This document shows positions 46,437 to 57,022 of a stretch of DNA of 64,000 nt, in pieces (position 1 is the first letter of the stretch; every line of letters begins with the position of its first letter). The notes under the pieces are model-generated. The model had not been told where the DNA came from. It was given only the letters and a program-made list of their open reading frames with translations, and ran no database searches. Both the position numbers and the translations under genes were made by a program. Source of the DNA: Bryum argenteum. Its lineage: Eukaryota > Streptophyta > Bryopsida > Bryales > Bryaceae. The stretch covers positions 1,736,001-1,800,000 of the forward strand of contig CM073323.1 of assembly GCA_037043015.1 (NCBI GenBank). The letters run 5' to 3'.

Positions 46437-47522
46437 ATGTCCAAAACTAAACAAACAAACCATACACACAACTCTACAAAAAATCGAGCTCGGTCTCCCG
46501 GCCTCGCCTATAAACTAAATTTACTAAACCCATACAAACTACACGTACATAACATCACATCCACACTATCATATATAAAGAAACTTTTTGGGCCTCAAAA
46601 ACTAAATAAACCTTACAAAAAGTCAAAAAACCCCATGAAAGACCCACAAACATGCCACTCAAAAAAACTAAAACCATTAAAACCCACTCAATACACCGGA
46701 CACACAAACAAACAAATCCGAACTCCGGAGCTCACCTATGAACTAATAATCCAAAAAATACACACACAAAACATCACACTCATAAAAATTTCAAAAACAT
46801 CAACCCACAATACTAAAACATACCACTACACATACAAAGACAAATATCACTTACCAAAATGCGGAGATTTCGAAACCAACCCAGGGCCCATGCCGAATGT
46901 ACTCAAAACACACCCATCCGTCCATAAACGAAGATGCAAAATCTACTTCATACCATGCACAATTAGACTACACCCGGAATATCAACACTTATCAGCACAA
47001 TTTGCACCATGTCTCATAAATATTCACCCAAAACATCCAGAAGCACAAATAAAATATCCATATCTCACAAATTACGTCCGGGAAAACTCTCAGCATCCAG
47101 CACCACGCATATTATATGCTCTTATCACAACAATAAACCCATCACCAGAAACATGCACCCGCATGCTCGAACATCCCAATGACCCAAATTGGACCACTAT
47201 ATTACTTAACAAAATGGCCACACTTCAAAACCCACCGGAAAGACATCTTAATAACACACACCCATACACACAATTCAAAAACGCTAATTCTAACCTAATA
47301 AACCCCCCCAACACCATACACGAACAATTATATGAATTCATTCAACAAAACAACACACAACCCAATCAAGAACAATTAAAAAAAGAATTCCCATTTTTAC
47401 CCGATAACCTACTTGCAGAAGCCCTAAAAATCAATGAACCCCTTCCCGAATATTCTCATCCACCTCCAAAGACCGGATATGCCCCCCACAAAAAACAACA
47501 CAATCACACTCACGAACCATAA
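46437..47522 (+). CDS. LINE second ORF with 2A ribosome-skipping motif
   Basis: 361 codons. A basic N-terminus (MSKTKQTNHTHNSTKNRARS) leads to HLPKCGDFETNPGP; the 2A signature D-x-E-x-N-P-G-P is at residues 144-151 (46866-46889), and the next codon is ATG. The 2A motif makes ribosomes skip the Gly-Pro bond, releasing an N-terminal peptide of about 150 residues from the downstream protein. The following about 210 residues (KRRCKIYFIPCTIRLHPEYQ..., NPPNTIHEQLYEFIQQN) have no recognised domain. The last 89 bases overlap the start of the endonuclease frame by +1, with a C6/A6 run (about 47481-47493) in the overlap. The normal product may therefore be a fusion by frameshift, or the shift may be a mutation. 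Confidence 0.7.
   Translation: MSKTKQTNHTHNSTKNRARSPGLAYKLNLLNPYKLHVHNITSTLSYIKKLFGPQKLNKPYKKSKNPMKDPQTCHSKKLKPLKPTQYTGHTNKQIRTPELTYELIIQKIHTQNITLIKISKTSTHNTKTYHYTYKDKYHLPKCGDFETNPGPMPNVLKTHPSVHKRRCKIYFIPCTIRLHPEYQHLSAQFAPCLINIHPKHPEAQIKYPYLTNYVRENSQHPAPRILYALITTINPSPETCTRMLEHPNDPNWTTILLNKMATLQNPPERHLNNTHPYTQFKNANSNLINPPNTIHEQLYEFIQQNNTQPNQEQLKKEFPFLPDNLLAEALKINEPLPEYSHPPPKTGYAPHKKQHNHTHEP
46863..46889 (+). other. 2A-like peptide motif GDFETNPGP
   Basis: Codes GDFETNPGP, preceded by HLPKC. All invariant residues of the 2A signature (D, E, N, P, G, P) are present. The position near the N-terminus of the pol precursor is the same as in trypanosome L1Tc, where 2A activity is documented. Confidence 0.8.
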
Positions 47523-49608
47523 AACGCATATAGTCACTTGGAATGCCTCATCACTCAACACCGCCCTCCCAAATTTACATGAACTAATCACTAACACCCC
47601 AACAAGCCCGGCAATCATTGCAATACAAGAAACTAAACTAACTGCCACAAAATCTACCAAATATCTTCAAAATTTATTCCCTAATCACAAAATGATCTTC
47701 AACAATACACACACACTAACACGATGCATGCAACAACGAATGGAATATACACCTACAAGAGGAGGTCTCTTGTTATTTATAAACAACAAATACACATACC
47801 CAGGTAATGTTAACAAAATCCCAACCCCCGCCGCAATATCACCATATTTACAAATTATAAAAATAAAAAACGAACCTCTACAACCTTGGTTACTTATACA
47901 CATGTATATGCCGTCACATCCAGAAGACACCCCTTACATAGAAACAATACAACAACAAATAACACAACAGATTACAGCACACCCTAACCACATTCAAATA
48001 TTATGTGGGGATTTTAATAGAGACATAGCTCTCATAGGTCGTCGACACGAATTAAACACAACTCCACCGCAATTAGAAGACAGAGATTGGTGAGCATTCA
48101 CAGATTCCCTACAACTAACATATATACCAACAAACACTGTATATTCAAGACAAGGAGGACAAAATTATAGCAAAACTAGCCTAATAGATGGATTTTTCAT
48201 AAATACCCCCAATAACAATTCATACACATCGCTAACTATTACAGAACATAACCTCAACTCAGATCATTCTCCAATTACTCTTCAAATACCTCCAAACACA
48301 CTGCTTGCAAGACCCCCACAAGAACCAACATCTAAACCGATAAGAATTTTAAATCCTATTCCACAAGAAAACCTTGATAAATTTAAAACAATATTCTATG
48401 AAGACAACTCAAACGAAATCAATAACCTCACCTCTCTTCTCTCAAACACTCAACTAACAACTACACAATGGCAAACGGCATGCGAAAAACTAGACCACTT
48501 AATTCAAAAAACATCCAAGTTAATTGAAAACACTTGCAGCGCACCACCTTTGCCTACACTAACACCACGCACATCTGAACAAGGAGGATTTCTACCAAGA
48601 AAACTCCAAAAACAATGGAAAAAACACCTAACCACATACCATCTAATTCGCAAGGCTATATACAGTACAAAAAACACCCCCAATTGGCAGCAACACCCCA
48701 TAATAGAAGAACTAAGCAAACATACACACACAAACATTCCACCACCTCCACCACAAACCAACAATCCACAAGAATGGATCCAAACCCTAGCAGAAATAGC
48801 AAAATCATCAAAAAAACAAGCACAAAAAATCACTACGAAATTCACCCAAGCATGCATTAAAAAAGCCATCACGAAATATAGGCAGTTATACGACAAAAAT
48901 CCAAAAAAAAAAAACAAAAAAGTCTTCAAATATCAAGATACCCCACCACTTGACTGCATCATAGAAGATACCCCACCACTTGACTGCATCATAGATAGAT
49001 ATAACAACCTCTTAACCAACCCGAAAGACATCGCAATTGAAATACACACACAACAATCTCAAACTAATAGGCCCACAGTCCCAACATGTTATCACCAACC
49101 CCAACACCCAACACTATGCACATGTAGCGTGAGACAATACCCATGGCACGATTTAGACGGCTTTGTAATAGAGAAAAGAGGTAACCCACAAACCCCCTTA
49201 CTTGAATACTTCAACGATGAAATATATAGCCAATGTTTAAAACAATTATCCAATAATAAAGCACCGGGACCGGACAGAATCCCTAACTCCATTCTAAAAA
49301 ACATGCCCGACAACTTTCATAAACTACTATCCATGTTTTTTCACCACTGCTACAAACAAAGTCAAATACCAACATCATGGAAACTAAGCCTAACCATACT
49401 ACTATACAAAAAGGGCGATCCAGCGGTACTACCAAACCACAGGCCTATAGCGCTAGCCAATACAATCTACAAACTCTTCACGAGTACTCTCACACTTATA
49501 CTTTCAACATATGGCGAACATCACCAAATACTACATGACAGCCAAGAAGGCTTCCGAGCAGAAAGAAGCACAACCAGACAAATACAACTCATCACTGCGA
49601 CCTTTTAG
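47434..49608 (+). pseudogene. LINE ORF2 part 1: AP endonuclease and RT N-terminus
   Basis: One frame from 47434 (or the ATG at 47478) to 49608, interrupted only by TGA at 48091-48093, where W or similar is expected (DW*AFTDSL). The endonuclease domain shows THIVTWNASSL, AIIAIQETKL, ILCGDFNRD and, past the stop, LNSDHSPITLQ, so the N, E, D/N and D-H catalytic set is complete. A linker contains a 24-bp tandem duplication (repeat of DTPPLDCIIED, about 48939-48986). The RT begins with KQLSNNKAPGPDRIPNSIL, WKLSLTILLYKKGD, NHRPIALANTIYKLF and QEGFRAERSTTRQI (RT motifs 0-2). After 49608 the frame is lost in the RT palm. Confidence 0.8.
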
Positions 49609-50100
49609 AGGACGAAAACTCACAAATCAAGACATCTATATACTATATATAGATTTTAAAAACGCATTCGGTTCCTTCCCCACGCCGACTACTACTCGCA
49701 GAATGAAAGACCTTGGTTACCCTTTAGACGCATTACGCTAATTGGTAACATATACGCAAACTCTTCCACAATATTCACAGGCGATTATTTTGGCAAGACA
49801 GAACCAATTCCAATACAAAGAGGAACCATTCAAGGCGACACATTAAGCCCCTACCTATTTCTCATATTTCTAGAACCACTACTAAGATGGCTACAAAGAG
49901 GGAATAATGGCTATACATTTGGTACATCGAAAATAAACATTACAAATTCTTTGCCGATACGCAAACGATTTAGCTGACTTGCAAACACCCTCCAATCCAT
50001 ACAAACTCAAATATACAAAATAGATAAATTTCTCGAATGGGGCCGGTATGGACCTCAAATACAGAAAAATGTGCTATTACAGGCTGTCCGAATAAATCCA
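49511..50100 (+). pseudogene. LINE RT palm region, frame-broken, YADD changed to YAND
   Basis: The catalytic palm is readable only by switching frames: motif A YIDFKNAFGS (about 49646-49675), motif B RGTIQGDTLSPYLF (about 49819-49860) in another frame, and motif C YANDLAD (49958-49978) in the motif A frame. In motif C the first catalytic Asp is replaced by Asn (AAC, consistent with a G-to-A change). The thumb continues from about 50040 in a third frame. At least three indels fall within about 450 bases. Confidence 0.85.
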
Positions 50101-53100
50101 AAATAAAGCCCGATAAATTCAAGGAAAAAATAGAGCAACACCACATCACCTATAGAAACCAACCAATTCCTATCCTTCACCAAAACGAACCTTATATCTA
50201 CCTTGGTATCCACATGGTACCCTCTCTAAAATGGAAAATCCAAACACACATCGCCACAAACAAACTCATCGACCAATGTAAACAACTCGCAAAATGCCCC
50301 GCAACAATCAAACAAAAAATCAACATGGTTGATACAGTCATCAGAGCAGGGATCGCATATAGCTTCTACGCAGTCCCATTCTCACTTCCAACCATCAAAA
50401 AACTTGACAAAAAAATTATAGGACTCCAAAAAACAATTTGTGGCCTTCCAAAATGCACAGCGAACGTGATAACCCAACTTCCTCACAAACTCTTTGGTCT
50501 TCAAGCATTCTCACTAAAAAACGCATATCTAAGATGTATCGGCGAACAACTTAGAAATGCACTTAATGATCAAGGAAGACTAGGCAATATTTACAAAGGC
50601 CTTATTCAACACATAACGTCCAAACACGGTGGCGCCAAAAACATCCCCAGATTAAAAGCCTCCGACTGTATAAACTCTCCCATATCAAGAACACTATTTC
50701 TTCTCAAACAAGATGGAGGTATACATCTAAAAAGTACCAATAATGACTTCCAATTACACAAAACCGTACTGGAACGACAGTGGTTAGAACAAGTCACAAC
50801 CGAACTTCCTCACCTCAACCCGGAACTATCAATCAAGCTCTTACACAAGCTTCTAATACACAATATCTACAAAATAAAGCACATCTCTCTCCCAAACGGT
50901 ACGTACCTCATGTCACCAACTGACTTTGCAACCTACCATAAAACACCAACTAAACTTGAGAAAAGTGCGCTAGAAATAGCTGAAAAACTATTTTGCCAAA
51001 CTAAATGCAACCCAAATTGCCCTAACACCTGCACCCAACACCCACCGGCCCGCAAACTCAAACCAATATACATCTCAGACAATTTTGACTTACTCCCAAG
51101 ACATTTAAATACCCGACCACAACCTACTACCCACCAAGATACTCACCAAATAAGCCCACCACCTAACATTAAAAACAACCCTCTTGAACACCCCATAACT
51201 ACAATATTAAATCACAAAACAGTAACTGCAAAAGACAAATACAAAATACCTAATACCCACAATACATACCTATGCAAATGGCACCACAATAACACGACAT
51301 ACCAGAAATGGCTCCAACAGAGAGACCTATTTCCCCTAAATTATCCAACAGTCATTTCACACAATATTCAACTACTTACGGATTACTACACTAAATCGCA
51401 ACATGATCACTATCGAAACTTGATCAACGCTCACTTCATACAAGCACAACTCAAGGACACCAGGTTCATACCACCACCATCAATTACCCCACTTACGCAA
51501 ATACACTTTGCAGAATGTAATCCAGAAAGAGACATTATTACTAACAAAACCACCATACAAATAAATAACGAATCAGCTCACCTATACGAAGACAATGGCC
51601 GATACCTCACCACTATACCCATAAACAGATTACAGTGGCTATGGCAACAATTTAACAAATACTCAAACAACTCACACGGGCTAATGCCATACACACAAAC
51701 ATTTGAAACAGAAATAATATGGCTATACCAAAGATATAAAGCTCAATCTTCCAAAAAAAACCCGAAACTAACACCCCACCACACCCTTCCAACAAACATT
51801 CTCGATCATATCACCACTAACCTCCAAATCAATCACTCATATTTTTCATCACCAATTACATGCTCCACCAAAATAACAAAATATTTCTCCCCTTTCTCCC
51901 GAGACAAAATCTTTGGATCTCGTGGCAACGCTTTTGAATATAAATGGACGGGCATAGGGTATGCGCACACCCATAATCCGGAAACAACCCAACAAGCCAT
52001 CCACTGGGCGAGATTAGCGGCCAAACACGACGCAAATACAATCACCATAATAGTCACCCCCGACCCAAACTGGTACCAAAACCCAACCCCGTATATTGGA
52101 CCTTTCCCCGATACACATATAATAACCCATTTCACCGCAGACTCCATCACATACGAAATCCCAGCACCCCCACAAAAATACAAACCAACAACCGAACCAC
52201 TTGCAATATCCATCATGTGCATACACCATCAAAACAATCACGTTGGTACATTAGAGCAAATTAACAACATTAAAAATGCAATTGAGGCCATGGCAATCCC
52301 ACACTACTATATACAACAAGCTCCACCAACCCCATACAACACTATCGTCAATAAAAATAAAAGATGGAATAAAATGTTATACCCCTCATATACAAACTCA
52401 AACTCCGAACCCACATGTATACCCCCTCTACCAACGTTTGAAATCAACCTTACTCTAAAATTCCAACCGCAATACAGCTACTATACGGACGGCTCCTTCA
52501 TACCACCTAAAGAAGCCGACGACGGACATTGGAAAAAAGAAAAAGCTGGATACGGCATCTACAATCCCACAAAACCTGACATGCAAATATCAGAAAGACT
52601 TCCTGGCCTTCAAACATGCTTTCGTGCCGAATTAATGGCTATATATACAACCCTACACTTAATCAACACCAAATACCCAAATGAACCGGCCTATATCTTC
52701 ATGGATTGCATAAACTGCCTATATAATCTAAAAACTCACATATTACACCCATCCACACAACACAACCATCCTGACAAAACCATCCTAACAGAAATGGTTG
52801 AGATATTACAAAACCGTACTCAACCTACTATATTCCACAAAGTTAAAGCGCATATTAACATCACTGGCAACGAGGAAGCAGACAAACTTGCGAAAGCCGG
52901 CGCCACCAAACGATATACGGTAGCCACAAAACCCCATGAATTTGCACACACCACACCATTCTATTACCAGAAATATGAATGGCCAGGACCCCTAACTCGC
53001 CCAGACAAAGGCCCCGTCAGATGCCTTCAAACATACATACACAAACAAGACTACGACAACAACCTTATAATACTCGCTGACCAATTCCCCAACATCAACA

Positions 53101-53936
53101 AATGGACAACAAACCCGGATATTGACAATGAATTATCAAATGCATACTGGCTAAACCCCATAATTACGGACTCCCAAAAAACAACTATTTTAAAGCTACG
53201 CACCGGCCAATATATGGGGAACGCAAGGAAACAACTATTCTTTGGTAGAGAACGATTCCCATCAATAACTTGCTCTATATGTAACTCCATGGATGCCGAC
53301 ACATGGTTACACGCATTACTCAAATGTGGTCACCACCACATACACGCCCTTAGAATCAAGAGACATAACAAAGCCGTATGGGAACTAAGAAAATTAATTC
53401 TCTCATCTCAAAAATCACGTTGTTATATCCTCATGAACGCAGGCACATTTAATAACAACTCCCAAGAAAATACGGTCCCTACATGGCTATTACAATGCAA
53501 ATGTACACAACAAAAATGTCATTGCAACGCTAGATTCAAACCGGATATACTATGCGTTAAAGGTCTACCACACAAAAACGACCCACCACCACACCCGATA
53601 GACAACCTCACACTTCAATTTATAGAATTCACATACTGTAACGATAGATTCTCTCAAGAAACAATTAATAACAAAACCGACAAATATCAACCACTTCTTG
53701 ATAAACTCCGTAACCTAGGATGGAAAGTAGACCCCCTCATAGTCATCACAGCGGGTGCTAGAGGCACAACACACAAACCATCAATGAAACTTCTTGCAGA
53801 AAAATTTAACTTATCAGAAACATGCATAAAACGCACATTCCATGAAATAAATACCATCGCCATTCAACACGCCGGATCAATTATTTTACACAAAAGGAAA
53901 ATTGAGAATAACCAAACAATCCCCACAATAATGTAA
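50037..53936 (+). pseudogene. LINE ORF2 part 2: RT thumb, long linker, RNase H, zinc motif
   Basis: An open frame of 1299 codons. The first part is the RT thumb (EPYIYLGIHMVPSLKWKIQT). A long linker of about 700 residues has a CNPNCPNTCTQH cysteine cluster (about 51008-51043). RNase H follows: YYTDGSF (D, 52488), CFRAELMAIYTTL (E), YIFMDCINCLYNL (D) and VKAHINITGNEEADKLAK (H and D), so the active-site set is complete. A C-terminal zinc-binding segment reads CSICNSMDADTWLHALLKC then GHHHIHALRIKRH (about 53269-53360). About 190 further residues follow, ending in a normal stop. RNase H after RT is an I/Ingi/R1-type feature. The frame is remarkably intact given the broken palm upstream. Confidence 0.8.
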
Positions 53937-54112
53937 CAATAAAAGGAGGAGGGCGTGAGAAATGGCGCAAACCACTTCCCACAAGAATAGTCACACTTGT
54001 CTCAGGTAGATGGGACAAGGCCGATTGATTGGTACAAATTTCCCCTATGTGTATAACACACTAGCAAAGACCAAGCCATGTATATCACATTAAACGCTCA
54101 AACGGATCCACC

Positions 54113-54167
54113 GAGTATCGAACCCGGACCGCTTATTTGTGACTCAAACATCCCTACCAATCAACTA
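54113..54167 (-). other. Antisense tRNA-like A/B boxes in LINE 3' UTR
   Basis: On the minus strand, TAGTTGATTGGTA (A-box-like, 54155-54167) and GGTTCGATACTC (B-box, 54113-54124) are spaced as in a tRNA. A T-arm CCGGG/CTCGG folds, and a weak acceptor (5 of 7 pairs) can be drawn. It is not a functional tRNA gene. It may be a SINE relic or a tRNA-like structure of the element's 3' end. Confidence 0.45.
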
Positions 54168-54399
54168 GGAATCATGGCTCGGCGACCATACCCACAATAA
54201 AGTACAAAATATAACTTTACACAAACCTTAGAAAGATAATATTGACTATTTCTTGGTTACTACATTTCTTTTGGCTACTATAGTGTCTAATCCCGAAAGG
54301 GGTGAGTAGTCTAGTACCGAGTCCTCTTGTCCGGTGGGCATTAGGACACCGGCTTGACGAATGTACACTCTAATCACGCCCCCCAAAAAAGGACCGGAG

Positions 54400-54423
54400 T
54401 TTTTATCTATCTATCTATCTATC
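54400..54423. repeat. (TATC)n tail of the LINE
   Basis: TTTTTATCTATCTATCTATC directly precedes the right copy of the putative target duplication. Short tandem tails are usual at the 3' end of non-L1 LINEs. Confidence 0.7.
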
Positions 54424-54431
54424 CTCGGAGA

Positions 54432-54903
54432 CGAAGCACTTGCGCAAGACACATGAGCCGAAGAGCACACACATGAAGAGGAACACCGAAGTTTTGTACG
54501 ACCACGAGAAGACCGCAGCCGATACAGAGAATGACGTTGATGTGAGGTACATTCACAAACATCGCGACGTGAGTGGTACCACCATGCTCGGTGGCCGATT
54601 TCCACCGTAAAGGTCGGGAGCAACATCCATGCCAGGATATGAAACGCACTTCGAGCTTCGTTTGGAATCCTGTTTGCACCTCGGGAGACTCTCGGACGAT
54701 TTTGTCAAGCGAGGCGTCTTGCGCAGTCCGTAGGTGTGGAGGATGTGGGAGAGGAGAGGAAGGAGAGGCTACTGCGAGGATGCTCTCCGACATCCGCACC
54801 ACTTTTCCCTTCTCTCTCCCTCGACCCTCCTTCTCCCCTCCCATAGCTGCACCTCTGTTGTCGCCGCTGCCGTCGCCACAAACCCTAAAATAAGTTTTGT
54901 TTT

Positions 54904-54935
<32 letters not shown>

Positions 54936-55130
54936 CTTCTTCTCCAGGGAATGCTCCAGGGGTGTGCGTACGCACCTCCCTGGAGGAAATCAGCCATCCT
55001 CTTCTTCTTCTTTCCTTTTATAATTATATATATTTTTTAATTTTTTTTGGTTTGTTTGCTGCCTCCAAGGAATATTTCAGGGGTGTACATATGCACACCC
55101 CTTGAAGGAAATCAACCAACCTTGTATTTG
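54432..55130. mobile_element. Right arm of the long-inverted-repeat element
   Basis: A minus-strand open frame runs from 54997 to the LINE insertion point (…PLHVCALRLMCLAQVLRLRG) and would continue into 41449-41340 after LINE removal; the protein is not recognised and another frame also looks plausible. A T-run (54901-54937) follows. The inner palindrome (about 54945-54995; CAGGGGTGTGCGTACGCACC) and the outer palindrome (about 55065-55125; AGGGGTGTACATATGCACAC then CCCTTGAAGGAAATCAACC) are inverse to those in the left arm. A fragment of a further copy is at about 55190-55215. Confidence 0.6.
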
Positions 55131-57022
55131 AAACCTTTTAAATATTTTTTAAAACCTTTTAAATATTTTTTATTCTTAAATATTTTTTGGCTACCTCCAA
55201 GGAATCCTCCAAATGTAACAAAAAAAATGAATTCAAAATAAAGTGTTTAGTTGAGGAATGTCTGATCATTGAAGGTGTTTGTATTGCTGCATGAAAACAA
55301 TTTTGTTGTATCTTAAGTTTTTTTTGAAAAATTTCTAATATTAAACATTCAAAACATTTGAATGATTTTAATAGAAGACTTTTTAATCTAGAGGTTATTG
55401 TTTCACTAATATTTGAGTTTTTGTTGTATGTTGTGAACCAGAAAGAGTCTTGACTGGCCCTAGTTGGAGGAGAAATCACAATGTATTTGGAATACAGGTT
55501 CCAAGCAACATTTGCATTATCCAATCTCCGAAGGCTCACATATTAGAATATATTGTAATGCAAACCGAAGCTATTGACGATGACCGGTTGTAAGTAGCAT
55601 TAAATACTAGTATGTAATCCGAGTGTTTTGTGTATGCTAGGTGTTTCTAGATGTATATATGTACTAGATAGTACAAGATCGCAAAGATGATTTGTAGACA
55701 AGTTGTTGCGATGGACATATGGATGCAATTTCATTATATGGTCAAGATTGTATAATATGGAATATATTTTTATCAAATGTCCATTGATGCCTAGTTTTGT
55801 AAACAATTTGGTGCTTACGTCATTCTGCTAACCAGGAATTATATAAACTACAATCTACACAAAACTTTAGCAGCATATAATATACATTTCAAATATCCTT
55901 GGACAAAGATAATCATATTATTTATAGGAATTTATAACAAAAATACGTTGGCAATGCCATTAAAAGACTTCTTATATTACCACTTTTGACATTATGCAAT
56001 ATTTTTACATAACAACTTTTTTATAAAAAAATTTAAGTTGAAAAATTTAAAAAATCATTTTTGCACACAATGACCGTCGTAGTACCTCAAGTGCACTTTT
56101 AAATGGCCAAGTGCATAATTGCTTAATTGCATGTTCTTATAGTTTTGTAAAAGGAAGCCATTGTCACATTTTTGGGTGAAAGTAATGGAATAAGGGCCAA
56201 TGATGTCATTCTGCCCTAAAAAAGAAGAAATTGAAAAATATAAAATGTTATTACAAAACTTTGATCCAATATGGTAGAACTTAGATCCAATTTGGTAAAA
56301 TTTTAATTCAATTTGGTAAAACTTTGATCCAATTTGGTAGAACTTTGATCCAATATGATAAATCTTTGATCCAAAATGGTAAAAACCTTGATCCAATATG
56401 GTAAATCTTTGATTCAAAATGGTAGAACTTTGATCCAATTTGGTATGTAGACTAATTTGATAATGTCAAACACTCAACTTTTAAGACCTGTTGAATATCC
56501 GAAAACTGAGTTTCAATGAGATACCTACATAACATTAATTTTTTAATATGATTGAGGTGATTTTGACCTTACAACTCTCATGAGAGCATGTAAAAGCATG
56601 ATTGAGTAATCATTACACAATCTACCACAGGCCATCACACATACAATATATGTAGCATGTTAAAAATAGATCCTCTCATGCAAGCAGAATCTAATCAAAA
56701 TAGATAACATTGCACCGAGGCAGTCAGACTCCAGCCCGCACTTTATCTCAACGAAATTGAAATCAGCGAGCAACTCACTCTACTGTGTAATACTAGCTAA
56801 AACTTGTAGCATGAAGGAACTCATTCAATCTCTGAATGATATACTCACCAAAATCATCAACAATATCATTGATTCTAGCTGGGGCTGAGCTCCTACCACA
56901 CAATTTCATCGTCGATTAATAAGAACTGACTATATTGACGTAGACATATAGACACATAAAATTTTAAGGCATGGTACCGTATGCTATGAAGAGAATAGCT
57001 TCTCAAGGACCCAAATGCAGCA
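55131..57022. other. AT-rich intergenic stretch with a minisatellite
   Basis: No gene recognised. It contains the 21-bp minisatellite at 56257-56446 and many short AT-driven frames. Confidence 0.5.
56257..56446. repeat. Minisatellite, 21-bp unit, 9 copies
   Basis: Consensus unit AACTTTGATCCAATATGGTA plus one base; eight units of 21 and one of 22 bases. Because 21 is divisible by three, it translates on the minus strand as a repeated FYQIGSK peptide, which is probably incidental. Confidence 0.9.

Larger units (their letters stand above)
41450..54419 (+). mobile_element. About 13-kb LINE with 2A motif, AP endonuclease, RT and RNase H
   Basis: The boundaries come from the probable target duplication (41438-41449 and 54420-54431) and the (TATC)n tail. 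In order: a leader containing two related blocks (GATGGGTGTTAG... at 41531 and GATGGGTGTTGG... at 41739); a 1429-codon ORF (41911-46200) whose C-terminal 548 codons are an RRM-like ORF1; a 361-codon ORF with a 2A motif (46437-47522); ORF2 (47434-53936) with endonuclease, RT, RNase H and zinc motifs; and a 3' UTR with an antisense tRNA-like box pair. The region 46200-53940 is C/A-rich and poor in G on the plus strand. The architecture recalls L1Tc/Ingi of trypanosomes rather than plant L1 or RTE. It is inserted in an older inverted-repeat element. Confidence 0.75.

Noticed and set aside
54734-55105. Plus-strand frame with poly-phenylalanine
   Set aside because: Caused by the T-run at 54901-54937; no protein features otherwise.
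56055-56438. 127-codon minus-strand repetitive protein
   Set aside because: It is the translation of the 21-bp minisatellite; the period alone explains the open frame.
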